A stretch of 64,000 nucleotides of DNA from Luteimonas granuli (GTDB taxonomy: Bacteria; Pseudomonadota; Gammaproteobacteria; Xanthomonadales; Xanthomonadaceae): contig NZ_CP042218.1 in NCBI RefSeq assembly GCF_007795095.1, positions 1,922,001 through 1,986,000 on the forward strand, written 5' to 3'. This document shows, one piece after another, positions 8,674-17,632 of the stretch. The stretch's first letter is position 1. The number at the start of each line of letters is the position of its first letter. The notes beneath the pieces are model-generated. The model ran no database searches. It had not been told where the DNA came from and was given only the letters and a program-made list of their open reading frames with translations. The position numbers and the translations under genes were made by a program.

Positions 8674-9207
8674 TCATGGCGGGGTCACGCCCGCGGCGGT
8701 GGAGTCCCCCGGCACGCCTTCGCCGCGCGGCTTCGCCCGCTCTTCGGCGCTGTGGGCGCTTTCCGCCGAGCCCGGGCCCGGCATGAAGTCCGCCAGCTCG
8801 CCGATGCCCAGGCGGGCCAGCTGTCGCCGCGTCGCCTTCATCCGGGTGTGTTCGAAGGAGGCCGTGGCGCGGTGCAGCGCCAGCCATGCGGCCAGGGCAC
8901 TCGCGCCACCGCAGATGGCGAGCGACACCGACCAGGGCAGTCCGGCCCGGATGCTCAGCACGACCACCAGCGCGGTCATCAGCAGGAGCCAGGCCGAAGC
9001 CCCGAAGACCACCGCCACGCAGGCGAGCACCACGGCGCGTCCGGCGGCGCTGCGCGCCAGCGAGAGGTCGGCGCTGACCAGGGTGCGCAGCGCGCCCGCG
9101 GCTTCGCGCGCCGCGCCCAGGCCCGCCAGGCCGCTGTCGCGCAGCTCGCGGACCGTTTCGGCGACGCCCGGCGACGCGTCCGCTTCGGTGGGCGGCTGAC
9201 CCTGCAC
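8674..9207 (-). CDS. Phage holin family protein (YqjE-like)
   Basis: A 177-residue protein with the Phage_holin_3_6/YqjE layout: an N-terminal amphipathic region (LRDSGLAGLGAAREAAGALRTLVSADL), then two adjacent hydrophobic hairpin helices (VLACVAVVFGASAWLLLMTA and LPWSVSLAICGGASALAAWL), and a charged C-terminal tail. Despite the family name these are cellular inner-membrane proteins, in enterobacteria encoded next to yqjD and expressed in stationary phase or stress. The GTG start at 9207 lies just after the YqjD-like stop. There is no lysis gene nearby, so I do not read it as prophage. The tail is rich in Glu, Ser and Pro and probably unstructured. Confidence 0.85.
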   Translation of the reverse strand: MQGQPPTEADASPGVAETVRELRDSGLAGLGAAREAAGALRTLVSADLSLARSAAGRAVVLACVAVVFGASAWLLLMTALVVVLSIRAGLPWSVSLAICGGASALAAWLALHRATASFEHTRMKATRRQLARLGIGELADFMPGPGSAESAHSAEERAKPRGEGVPGDSTAAGVTPP

Positions 9208-9209
9208 GC

Positions 9210-9573
9210 TCAGCGGTCGCTGCCGCGGGCCAGCCTGGCGATGATCCAGCCCGCCGCGAAGGCCACGCCGAACGAGGCGATCGGGCGCTCACGGATCAGG
9301 TCGGCGGCGCTGTCGATCAGGTCGCGGCCCTTGTCGAGCAGCACGTCGACCTGTTCGCTGCCGGCGCCTGCGGCTTCTTCCAGCGCGGACAGGCCGGCGT
9401 GTGCGGTATCGGCCAGGTCGGCCTTCAGGTTGGCGCGGCCCAGCCGCATCTCTTCGCCCGCGGCCGCCGCGGCGCCACGAACGGCGTCGGCGGTATCGGC
9501 GGCGGCCTGCTTCCAGGTGGCCGCCGGCCTGGGACAGGTTGGCTTTCAGGTTGTCGGTATGGGTCGGGCTCAT
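9210..9573 (-). CDS. DUF883/YqjD-like stress protein, frame broken near 9519-9525
   Basis: Read from the ATG at 9573, preceded by AAGGAG, the protein begins MSPTHTDNLKANLSQAGG and then falls out of frame. One base later the frame continues as WKQAAADTADAVRGAAAAAGEE and runs to the DUF883 end (LIRERPIASFGVAFAAGWIIARLA). The span is 364 bases, one more than a multiple of three, consistent with one extra G/C in the GGCCGCCGG stretch. Corrected, the protein is about 120 residues: an amphipathic helix rich in Ala/Glu and one C-terminal transmembrane anchor, exactly as in YqjD/ElaB, which tether ribosomes to the membrane in stationary phase in E. coli. Whether the break is biological or a sequence error cannot be told here. 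Confidence 0.8.
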
Positions 9574-9601
9574 CACGGTCTCCTTCGGGGGGCGGGGCGG
9601 A

Positions 9602-11053
9602 TCATTCCAGAACCAGGCTGCCCTGGCCGCGCCCGCGCTGGATGTGCAGCACCAGCCGGCGGGGCGGATCGGACAGCGCCGCGCGCAGCGCGGCGAGGTC
9701 GGCGGCGCGCGTGTTGCCCGCGCCCAGCACGATGTCGCCAGCGCGCAGGCCGCCGCGTGCGGCGCGGCTGGACGGTTCGACGGCTTCCACCAGCACGCCC
9801 GAGACTCCGCCGCGGCGCAGGGCCTCGGGCAGCTCGGCCAGGCTGGCGCCGGCCAGGCGCGGATCCAGCTGCTGCCCGGCGAGCGTGCGCGGCTGCTCGC
9901 GCAGGGTGGCCTGGATCTGCATCGCGCGGCCGTCGCGGCGCAGGTCGAGGGTGATGCGCGCATCGGGCGCCTGCAGGCCCTGGAAGTTGCGCAGCGATTC
10001 GCCGTCGGCGATGCGCTCTCCGTTGGCGGCCACGATCACGTCGCCCGGCCGCAGGCCGGCGGCCGCACCCGCGGAATCGGCGTGCACGCGCGTGACCACG
10101 GCACCGCGCGTGCCGGCGGCCAGGCCAAGGGTGGCCGCCAGGCGGTCGTCGAGGTCCTGGGTGTCGATGCCGAGGGAGCCGCGACGCACTTCGCCGGTGG
10201 ACGCCAGCTGCTGCATCACGTTGCGCGCCAGGTTGGCGGGAATGGCGAAGCCCAGGCCGATGTTGCCGGCCATGCTGCCGCGCGGATTGAAGCTCGCGGT
10301 GTTGATGCCGACCAGCTCGCCGCGCAGGTTGACCAGGGCGCCGCCGGAGTTGCCGGGATTGATGCTGGCGTCGGTCTGGATGAAGTTCTGGTAGCCCACC
10401 CCGGGCACGTTGGCACGACCGACCGCGGACACGATGCCCGAGGTCACGGTCTGCCCGACGCCGAACGGATTGCCCACCGCGACCACGAAGTCGCCCACCT
10501 GCAGCGTGCTGCTGTCTGCCAGCGCGATCGCCTGCAGCGGCGCGCCGCTGTCCGGGACCGGGATGCGCATCAGCGCGACGTCGGTGTCCGCGTCGGAGCC
10601 GACGAACTCCGCGGACAGGGTGCGGCCGTCGGCCAGCGTCACCGAGACCTCGTCGGCGCCCTCGATCACGTGGTGGTTGGTGAGCACGTAGCCACGGGTC
10701 GCGTCCACGATCACGCCGGAGCCCAGGGACTCGTTGATGCGTTCCTCGGGGATGTCGGGAAACATGCGCCGGAAGAAGGGGTCGCCCGCAAACGGGTTGT
10801 TGATGCGCACCCGCTGCCTGGAGTGCACGCTGACGACCGCCGGGGTGACTCGGCGCAGCATCGGGGCGAGCGAGGGCAGCGCCTGGCCGTCCACGGTGAC
10901 CGGGAGGGACGCGGCCATCGGCACGGACACCGCCGGCACCGGTTCGGCGCGGGCAGGCGCCTCCAGGGCGTCCCGGATGAGCGTCGCTGAGAAACCGCCG
11001 AAGGCGGCGGCCGCGACGAGGGCGAGGAGGGTGGTGCGGGTGGAGGCGCGCAT
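9602..11053 (-). CDS. degQ: Periplasmic serine endoprotease, DegQ/DegP-like (HtrA)
   Basis: A 483-residue HtrA protease. A signal peptide covers roughly residues 1-36. The trypsin-like domain carries the full triad H128 (TNHHVI), D158 (DADTDVA) and S236 (INPGNSGGAL). Two PDZ domains follow, the first starting near LGIDTQDLDD and the second near GVSGVLVEAVEPSS. It degrades or refolds misfolded envelope proteins. I chose the ATG at 11053 because it begins a proper signal peptide; the upstream extension is low-complexity Val/Pro. YqjD-, YqjE- and AI-2E-type genes follow on the same strand with gaps under about 50 bp (29 bp to the first), which makes an envelope-stress operon plausible. DegP versus DegQ cannot be decided from sequence alone. 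Confidence 0.9.
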   Translation of the reverse strand: MRASTRTTLLALVAAAAFGGFSATLIRDALEAPARAEPVPAVSVPMAASLPVTVDGQALPSLAPMLRRVTPAVVSVHSRQRVRINNPFAGDPFFRRMFPDIPEERINESLGSGVIVDATRGYVLTNHHVIEGADEVSVTLADGRTLSAEFVGSDADTDVALMRIPVPDSGAPLQAIALADSSTLQVGDFVVAVGNPFGVGQTVTSGIVSAVGRANVPGVGYQNFIQTDASINPGNSGGALVNLRGELVGINTASFNPRGSMAGNIGLGFAIPANLARNVMQQLASTGEVRRGSLGIDTQDLDDRLAATLGLAAGTRGAVVTRVHADSAGAAAGLRPGDVIVAANGERIADGESLRNFQGLQAPDARITLDLRRDGRAMQIQATLREQPRTLAGQQLDPRLAGASLAELPEALRRGGVSGVLVEAVEPSSRAARGGLRAGDIVLGAGNTRAADLAALRAALSDPPRRLVLHIQRGRGQGSLVLE

Positions 11054-11511
11054 GTCCGATCGTTTATCCCGTTTCCGCGGTGGCTGATACGTGAAGCCGG
11101 ACCGGTGCGAACGGCGCCGCGCGCCCACCGGCCGGCCATTCATCCTAGCAACCGGAACCCGAACGGGAACCGGAACCGGCACAGTGCCTGCGCATGCGTC
11201 GAGGCCGGTTGACATCGCTCCGGGCCGCGCGTAGCGTCAACGTCCGCTTTCCACTACATCTTGGGTGGGTAAAGTGGAAATGGCCCAAATGGTGGGGATT
11301 GGACCATTCAAGGCACCCGGCGCCGCGGGTGTCTCCGGCGCAGGCCGGGGGTGATCGGCGACACAGACCAGACGGAGGCAAGGTCGCGACGTGCGCGGGC
11401 GCGCGGCCGGGCTTTGCCGTCGGTGCGGATGCCCCAGGGCCCGCGCCGGCACCAGGACAGACAACAACCGGTTCGCGCGCGGCCGGGCAGGATCAAGGAG
11501 ATGGAAGCAGC
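11054..11511 (+). promoter_or_regulatory. Long intergenic region: degQ/nrdJa divergent promoters and nrdJ leader
   Basis: This 458-bp stretch holds no convincing gene. A sigma70-like promoter for nrdJa is visible: TTGACA at 11209-11214, 17-nt spacer, TAGCGT at 11232-11237. About 14 bp further, 11251-11266 (CCACTACATCTTGGGT) matches the NrdR box consensus at 12 of 16 positions, which would fit repression by NrdR. From the predicted start near 11244 the untranslated leader would be about 270 nt, unusually long. I looked for a cobalamin riboswitch, expected for a B12-dependent enzyme, and found no B12-box. A strong AAGGAG precedes the nrdJa ATG. The degQ promoter should also lie here but is not obvious. 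Confidence 0.45.
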
Positions 11512-13672
11512 ATGAGCACGGTTCGCCTGGAGGCTGTGAGGAACACGATGGCTGGCACCGAGCGGGAAATCCCGATGCAGCCTGCGTCGGTCGACATCTG
11601 GGACAAGAAGTACCGGCTGAAGACCAAGCAGGGCGAAGCGCTGGACGCCGATATCGACGGCACCTGCCAGCGCGTCGCGCGCGCCCTGGCCGACGCCGAG
11701 CCGACGGCCGAGGCGCGGCGCTACTGGAACGAGCGCTTCCTGTGGGCGCTGCGCCGCGGCGCGATCCCGGCCGGCCGCATCACCTCCAATGCCGGCGCGC
11801 TCGAGCACAAGCCGGCCACCAGCACCATCAACTGCACCGTGTCGGGCACCATCGAGGATTCGATGGACGGCATCCTGCAGAAGGTCCACGAGGCCGGGCT
11901 GACGCTGAAGGCCGGCTGCGGCATCGGCTACGAGTTCAGCACCCTGCGGCCGCGCGGCGCCTTCGTCGCCGGCGCCGGCGCCTACACCTCGGGCCCGATG
12001 TCCTTCATGGACATCTACGACAGGATGTGCTTCACGGTGTCTTCGGCCGGCGGTCGCCGCGGCGCGCAGATGGGCACCTTCGACGTCAGCCACCCCGACG
12101 TGCGCGACTTCATCCGCGCCAAGCGCGAGGACGGGCGCCTGCGCCAGTTCAACCTCAGCCTGCTGATCACCGACGGCTTCATGGAAGCGGTCAAGGCCGA
12201 CGCCGACTGGCCGCTGGTGTTCCCCTGCGCCGACAAGGAGGTGGACGGCGTCGACCTGGCCGACCCGGCGCAGGTGGTGTGGCGCGAGTGGCCGCAGCAC
12301 GAGGGCTACGTGGTGCGCGACGACGGCCTGGTGGCCTGCCGTGTGTACGGCAAGGTCAAGGCCCGGCATCTCTGGGACATGATCATGGTCTCGACGTACG
12401 ACTACGCCGAGCCGGGCTTCCATCCTCATCGACCGCGTCAACGAAATGAACAACAACTGGTGGTGCGAGAACATCCGCGCCACCAATCCCTGCGGCGAGC
12501 AGCCGCTGCCGCCCTACGGCGCCTGCCTGCTGGGTTCGATCAACCTGACCAAGTTCGTGCGCGACCCGTTCACCGACCGCGCCGAGTTCGACTGGGAGGA
12601 ATACAAGGAGGTCGTGCGCGTGTTCACGCGCATGCTCGACAACGTGGTCGAGGTCAACGGACTGCCGCTGCAGCAGCAGCGCGACGAGATCATGCGCAAG
12701 CGCCGGCACGGCATGGGCTTCCTCGGCCTGGGCAGCACCATGACCATGCTGCGGATGAAGTACGGTTCGAAGGAGAGCTGCGAGTTCACCGAGCGCATCG
12801 CCCGCGACATGGCCGTCGCCGGCTGGGAAACCGGCCTTGCCCTGGCCCGGGAAAAGGGCCCGGCGCCGATCATGGAAGAGCGCTTCACGGTCACGGCCGA
12901 GATGCTTCGCAAGCGTCCGGAGATGGCCGCCGACGGCTGGAAGCCCGGCCAGGAGATCCCCGGCAAGGTGCTGCACGCGCGCTACTCGCGCTACATGCAG
13001 CAGATCGCCGGGGTCGCCCCGGAGCTGGTCGAGCAGCTCGCCGAGCACGGTGCGCGCTTCACCCACCACAGTTCGATCGCGCCCACCGGCACCATCAGCC
13101 TGTCGCTGGCCAACAACGCCTCGAACGGCATCGAGCCTTCGTTCGCGCACCACTACAGCCGCAACGTGATCCGCGAGGGCAGGAAGTCGAAGGAGAAGGT
13201 GGACGTGTTCTCCTTCGAGCTGCTGGCCTACCGCCACCTGGTCAACGCCGGCGCGATGCCGTTCAGCGACGACCCGGCCACGGCACTGCCCGACTACTTC
13301 ATCAGCGCCGACGACATCACGCCGAAGGAGCACGTCGACGTCCAGGCCGCGGCGCAGAAGTGGGTCGACTCCTCGATCTCCAAGACCGCCAACGTCCCGA
13401 CCGACTATCCGTACGAGGACTTCAAGGACATCTACATGTACGCCCACGCGCAGGGGCTGAAGGGCTGCACCACCTTCCGCTTCAACCCGGCCGCGTTCCA
13501 GGGCGTGCTGGTGAAGGACTCCGACCTCGCCAACACCACCTACCGCTTCGAGCTCGAGGACGGCAGCACGGTGGAGGTCAAGGGCAACGAGGAGATCGAG
13601 TACGACGGCGAGACCCACACCGCCGCCAACCTGTTCGACGCCCTGAAGGAGGGCTACTACGGCAAGTTCTGA
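11512..13672 (+). CDS. nrdJ: Class II (B12-dependent) ribonucleotide reductase, large catalytic part NrdJa; frame broken at 12421
   Basis: Adenosylcobalamin-dependent ribonucleotide reductase, which makes deoxyribonucleotides with or without oxygen. Motifs in order: C108 (INCTVSG), C136 (AGCGIGYEFS) and, after the break, the active-site C327 (ATNPCGEQPLPPYGACLLGS), then the phosphate-binding PTGTISLSLANN. At 12418-12422 the sequence TTCCATC should be TTCATC: one extra C shifts the frame from PGF to the real continuation ILIDRVNEMNNNWW. The span is 2161 bases; removing one gives 719 residues, close to Pseudomonas NrdJa. The ATG at 11512 has AAGGAG 11 nt upstream. A conserved key enzyme with a single extra C suggests sequence error more than decay. 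NrdJb lies 0.7 kb downstream. Confidence 0.9.
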
Positions 13673-13731
13673 GCGCGCTACATTCCGCCTGCGGGCGCCC
13701 CGCCCGCGACCATGACGACGAGGGACCAACG

Positions 13732-14322
13732 ATGAGCAACGGCAATGGGGTCGCGGCGACCCTCGGCACGGCCGTCGAGGCAGTGGCCGACACGGCAAAG
13801 GCGGTTGGTGGCGCGGTGTCCAGGCGTGCGTCCACCGCGGTGAAGCAGGCGAAGCAGGCCGCCGGCGACACCGGGAAGGCGGTGGCGAAGACCGCCGTCA
13901 AGGCGAAAAAGGTGGCGGGCAGGGCGAAGAAGGCCGTAGGCAAGGCGAAGAAGGCCGTGGCGAAGCGCGTCGCGGGGGCCAAGGAAACCCTGGCCGCCAC
14001 CAGCGCCAGCGCCCGGGCCGAAGCCGCCGCGCTCAAGCGCAAGCGCGCGGCGAAGAAGGTCGCCAAAAAGGCCGCGAAGAAGGCCACCGCGAAGAAGGCG
14101 GTGGCGAAGAAGGCCGGCACCCGGCCATCGGTGGCGAAGAAGACGGTGTCGAAGAAGGCCGTCGTCAGGACGTCCGCGGCGAAGAAGGCGACCGCGAAGA
14201 AGGCGCCGGTGAAGAAGGTCGCCGCGAAGAAGGTCGCCACGAAGAAGGCCCCGGCAGGAAAGGCGGCCGGCGCGAAGTCGACCGCCCGCAGGGCGGCGCC
14301 GCGCAAGCCCGCCGGAAACTAG
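13732..14322 (+). CDS. Histone H1-like / AlgP-like Lys-Ala-rich DNA-binding protein
   Basis: A 196-residue, highly basic protein. The first ~50 residues are an Ala/Val-rich amphipathic stretch; the rest is built of KKA, AKKA and KKVA repeats (for example AKKVAKKAAKKATAKKA), ending ARRAAPRKPAGN. This is the composition of eukaryotic H1 tails and of bacterial Hc1/AlgP proteins, which bind DNA without sequence preference and compact the nucleoid. It contains no other domain. It sits between the two halves of the ribonucleotide reductase, 59 bp after nrdJa and followed by a strong hairpin before nrdJb. I chose the ATG at 13732; nearby alternatives run into stops. The function is inferred from composition. 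Confidence 0.85.
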   Translation: MSNGNGVAATLGTAVEAVADTAKAVGGAVSRRASTAVKQAKQAAGDTGKAVAKTAVKAKKVAGRAKKAVGKAKKAVAKRVAGAKETLAATSASARAEAAALKRKRAAKKVAKKAAKKATAKKAVAKKAGTRPSVAKKTVSKKAVVRTSAAKKATAKKAPVKKVAAKKVATKKAPAGKAAGAKSTARRAAPRKPAGN

Positions 14323-14328
14323 CAACCG

Positions 14329-14367
14329 GCCCGGCCTCCCCGCCCCGCGGACAGGGGGAGGCCGGGC
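14329..14367 (+). terminator. Strong hairpin between histone-like gene and nrdJb
   Basis: A perfect 13-bp GC-rich inverted repeat (14329-14341 and 14355-14367) with a 13-nt loop begins 6 bases after the histone-like stop. There is no T-tract, so it may attenuate or stabilise rather than fully terminate. It separates nrdJb from the genes upstream, so nrdJb may depend on read-through or on its own promoter. Confidence 0.55.
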
Positions 14368-14393
14368 ACCCACGAACACCAGGAAAACGCGTC

Positions 14394-15199
14394 ATGGCCG
14401 TCAGGATCGAGAAGAAAATCACCGGTTACTCCGTCGCCACCGAAGGCGACAGGCCCGCGCCCGCGCCGGCCGCGGACAGCGCCCAGCAGGCTGCCCCGGG
14501 GCGCCCGAAGGCTGAAGTCATCCAGATGCACGAGCGCATCGAGCGCCCCGAGGTGCTGATCGGCAGCACCTACAAGATCAAGTCGCCGCTGGTGGAGCAC
14601 GCCATGTACGTGACCATCAACGACATCGTGCTCAATGCCGGCACCGAGCACGAGTCGCGGCGCCCGTTCGAGATCTTCGTCAACTCCAAGTCGATGGAGC
14701 ACTTCCAGTGGATCGTCGCGCTCACCCGGATCATGTCGGCCGTGTTCCGCAAGGGCGGCGACGTGACCTTCCTGGTCGAGGAGATGAAGGCGGTGTTCGA
14801 CCCGCGCGGCGGCTACTTCAAGGCCGGCGGCGTGTACATGCCCTCGCTGGTGGCCGAGCTCGGCGCGATCGTCGAGGAACACCTGAAGTCGATCGGCATG
14901 ATCCACGACCCGGAGCTGAGCCCGGCGCAGCGCGCGCTGATCGACGAGAAGCGCCGCCAGTACGAAGCCCGCTCGAAAAAAACAGTGACGCCGGCGTAGC
15001 CGCGGCCGACGCCGGTCCGGTGGGGGCACTGCTCGCCGACCAGGGCGCCGACCGCAGCGGCGAGGACGTCGCGGTGACCGGCGAAGGCACCAGCTTCCCG
15101 CCCTCGGCCACCATGTGCCACAAGTGCAGCACCAAGGCCGTGGTGATCATGGATGGATGCGCGACCTGCCTGAACTGCGGCTATTCGAAGTGCGGATGA
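14394..15199 (+). CDS. NrdJb, C-terminal part of class II ribonucleotide reductase (TSCPD and Cys tail); -1 frame change at an A7 run
   Basis: Read from ATG 14394, the first ~200 residues contain the TSCPD region (PLVEHAMYVTINDIVLNAG to PSLVAELGAIVEEHL) and end in the 0 frame at 14999. At the A7 run (14976-14982, TCG-AAA-AAA-ACA) the -1 frame stays open to 15199. It encodes a linker and a cysteine-rich tail (MCHKCSTKAVVIMDGCATC, then LNCGYSKCG), the mobile redox arm expected at the end of NrdJ. Either one A is missing from the sequence or ribosomes shift -1 here. The full product would be 268 residues, similar to NrdJb in Pseudomonas, where nrdJa and nrdJb are also separate. It should dock on NrdJa. 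Confidence 0.82.
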
Positions 15200-15251
15200 G
15201 GACCGCCGCGAGCCAGCTCGCAGCGTAGTACTCCGCTCCAGCGCGGGCGGC

Positions 15252-17186
15252 TCAGGCCGCCCGCGCTTCCTGCGCCAGCGCCGCGCCCACCAGCCGCTCC
15301 AGGTAGTCGAAGTACCCGCGCAGATAGCCGCCGCCGGCGCCGCCTGCATCGAGCAGGAAGGGGTTCATCAGGGTGTGTCGCAGGACCACGATGCGGTCGC
15401 GGTCCTCGCCGCCGTCGTCGAGCGCGTCCGCCTCCAGTCCCAGCGCGGCGAGCACGCGCGCGGTGTCCTCCGCGCCCATGGCCTCCGGGCGCAGCGTGGT
15501 CATCGAGCCGAAATATTCGCCGCGCTGCAGCGGCTGTTCCGGGCTGGCGCGCAGCGCGTCGTGCAGGCCGCGCATGAAACGGTTCATCCGCGCCACGTCG
15601 CGGTTGCCCTGTGGATTCATCGCCAGGCAGACCAGGTTGCAGTCGGGCGCGAACGGCACCGCCACCGTGGCCAGCGGCGCGATGCGCGCGATGAAGCCGC
15701 GGGCCTCGTCCATGAACGCTTCGGCGGCCAGGATGCCCTGCGCCTGCAGGCGGCCGAAGTTCCCGTGGTCGAGCGGCAGCACGCGGTGGGTGACGTAGAC
15801 CGCCGCCGCGTTCGCGCCGGGCTTCGAGCCTTCCGGGATGTAGCGGCCGAGCTGGCGGTGGCGCTGGAAGAAGTCCGTGGCCGGTGCGCCGTCGAAGACA
15901 TAGTCGGCGTCCTCGGCCAGCAGGCCGATCGCGCGCTGGTCGCGGCACAGGAAGGCGCCCGAGCCGTAGGGCAGGTAGCCCAGCTTGTGCGGGTCGATGG
16001 TGACCGAGTCCATGCGCGGGATCGCGGCGAAGGCGCGGTGCACCTCGGGCCGCGGGAACTCGCGGAAGCCGGCGCCGACCTCGTCGCGTGTGCGCAGCCC
16101 GCCGTCGGCATTGCGGAACAGCGACGCCAGGTAGCCGCCCCAGGCCGCGTCCAGGTGCAGCGAGAAGCCGAGCCCCCGCGCCTGCATGCCGTCACGCGCG
16201 TCGGCGAGGCGGTCGAGCGGGTCGATGGTTCCGAACTCGGTGCTGCCTAGCACGCCGACCGCCATCAGCACCGGCTGCCGCAGGCGCAGGCAGTCGTCGA
16301 GCGCCTCCTGCAGCGCGTCCACGTCCAGGCGCATGGCCTGGCCGGGGATCAGGGCCAGCTGGGCGCGCCCGAGGCCCAGCATCTTCATGCCCTTGCTCCA
16401 GGAATAGTGGGCGGTGGCAGGTGCGAAGACGCAGGGCGTGGAGAGCTGTGGATGGCGGTCGAGGAAGTCGGACAGGCCCAGGGTTTCGATGCGCTGTGCG
16501 TCCACCCGGCGTTGCCATCCTTGTCGCTCCCGCGGTGCGAGCGCGTCGCGCCAGTCGCACCAGGCGGCGAACAGGGCGGTGGCGACGGCGGGACCGGTGT
16601 TGAACGCCTCCCAGTCCTCGTCGGGCACGCCGGGCAGGGGCACGCCGGCCGCGCGCAGTGCCACCGGGAAGGCCTTCAGCGCCAGCGCCAGGCGCAGGCC
16701 CTGCAGGTTGGCCAGGGTCCCGCCCGAAGTGAGGTGGCCGAAGGCGCAGTCGTCGTGCGCCGGATCGGCCGGCCAGCCGAGCATGGCCGCCAGCTGCAGC
16801 CCGGCCTTGAGCTCCAGGTCGATGGTGATGGGCGCGGCGTCGGCGCTGACGTTGTTGGGGTTGTAGGGCAGGGCCAGCATCTGCGCCGCCAGCCCCGGGA
16901 TCAGCAGGTCGCTGACCATGTGTCCGAGGTAGCGCGGGCTGTGGAAGGGCACGCTGCGCTTGAGCGCCGCCGACAGCAGGTGGAGTTCGCGCCGCAGGCG
17001 CGACTCGAACTCGATGTAGTCGGGGCGCCGGTTGGCGCCGGTGGGGATCGCCGGCAGGTCCTCGGGATGCAGATTGCGCCGCCAGTAGACGTGATCGCGC
17101 AGGAACTCGACCACGAGCGATTCGAGCAGCTGGTCGTTCTCGCCGTAGGGACCGAGGAAGCAGGGGTAAAGGGCAGGCTGGTTCAT
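15252..17186 (-). CDS. Group II pyridoxal-phosphate-dependent decarboxylase
   Basis: A 644-residue PLP enzyme of the aromatic-amino-acid/glutamate/tyrosine decarboxylase superfamily. The cofactor Lys is K401 (SVTIDPHKLGYLPYGSG), D346 (HLDAAWGG) binds the pyridine nitrogen, and LTSGGTLANLQGLRLAL is the phosphate-binding stretch. It is longer than typical 450-500 residue members because of an N-terminal extension and insertions around residues 175-260. The substrate could be tyrosine, another aromatic amino acid, glutamate or aspartate; none can be fixed by eye. The ATG at 17186 begins a plausible N-terminus; an in-frame start 75 nt further upstream is open but low-complexity. It converges with nrdJb and appears to be a single-gene unit. 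Confidence 0.88.
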   Translation of the reverse strand: MNQPALYPCFLGPYGENDQLLESLVVEFLRDHVYWRRNLHPEDLPAIPTGANRRPDYIEFESRLRRELHLLSAALKRSVPFHSPRYLGHMVSDLLIPGLAAQMLALPYNPNNVSADAAPITIDLELKAGLQLAAMLGWPADPAHDDCAFGHLTSGGTLANLQGLRLALALKAFPVALRAAGVPLPGVPDEDWEAFNTGPAVATALFAAWCDWRDALAPRERQGWQRRVDAQRIETLGLSDFLDRHPQLSTPCVFAPATAHYSWSKGMKMLGLGRAQLALIPGQAMRLDVDALQEALDDCLRLRQPVLMAVGVLGSTEFGTIDPLDRLADARDGMQARGLGFSLHLDAAWGGYLASLFRNADGGLRTRDEVGAGFREFPRPEVHRAFAAIPRMDSVTIDPHKLGYLPYGSGAFLCRDQRAIGLLAEDADYVFDGAPATDFFQRHRQLGRYIPEGSKPGANAAAVYVTHRVLPLDHGNFGRLQAQGILAAEAFMDEARGFIARIAPLATVAVPFAPDCNLVCLAMNPQGNRDVARMNRFMRGLHDALRASPEQPLQRGEYFGSMTTLRPEAMGAEDTARVLAALGLEADALDDGGEDRDRIVVLRHTLMNPFLLDAGGAGGGYLRGYFDYLERLVGAALAQEARAA

Positions 17187-17298
17187 GGCGGCGGCCCCGC
17201 GGCCGTGACTGGAGCGCCCAGCTTGGCGTCCCGTCGCGGACCCCGCCTTGAGCGGGATCAAGTGCGGGGCGTACGCCGGATCTCGCGCGACGCGACGC

Positions 17299-17571
17299 TC
17301 AGCCCGGCGGCAGGGCCGGGAACTGCGTGGTCATGCGCGGGCCGTCGGCCAGGCCCCAGCGGATGGCGATGCGGCGCAGTCGCGCCTCGGTCTCGTCGCG
17401 CAGGCCCGCCGGAGCCAGCCGCATGATCGCGTCGTGCCGCTCGGCCCAGGCGTTGGCATGGGCGAACAGGTCCCGGTGCCTGAGCTGCAGGTCCGCCATC
17501 TCGTCCTCGAGTTCGGCGATGGCCTGTTCGAGCACGGGATCGGTGGGGGTGGCGGACGGGGAGCCGGTCAT
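17299..17571 (-). CDS. Small hypothetical protein, predicted helical
   Basis: A 90-residue soluble protein I do not recognise. It has a helical, heptad-like N-terminal half (VLEQAIAELEDEMADLQLRHRDLFAHANAW), which could be a coiled coil resembling SlyX, and a basic C-terminal half ending in a Pro-rich tail (QFPALPPG). There is no signal peptide and no Cys. It lies between the decarboxylase and the aldose dehydrogenase, with about 60 to 110 bp on either side, all on the minus strand. The codon use is like its neighbours (G/C in third positions), supporting a real gene. Confidence 0.65.
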   Translation of the reverse strand: MTGSPSATPTDPVLEQAIAELEDEMADLQLRHRDLFAHANAWAERHDAIMRLAPAGLRDETEARLRRIAIRWGLADGPRMTTQFPALPPG

Positions 17572-17632
17572 CGCGGTGCTTCGGGATAAAACGAGTGAAT
17601 GTGCCTGCCGACGGATGCATCGCCCATGAACA

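Noticed and set aside
8674..9207. Prophage holin gene
   Set aside because: The YqjE/holin-fold family name is misleading; no lysin, tail or integrase gene is near, and the operon partners are envelope proteins.
11262..11302. Repeated TGG motifs resembling MraZ boxes
   Set aside because: The TGG units are not evenly spaced at 10 bp and the gene downstream is not mraZ.
11194..11511. Upstream extension of nrdJa (about 106 codons)
   Set aside because: The frame is open but overlaps the predicted promoter and NrdR-like box, has no family similarity, and the ATG at 11512 has a strong ribosome site.
11240..11511. Cobalamin riboswitch before nrdJa
   Set aside because: I looked for the B12-box and the conserved GC-rich core and found neither.
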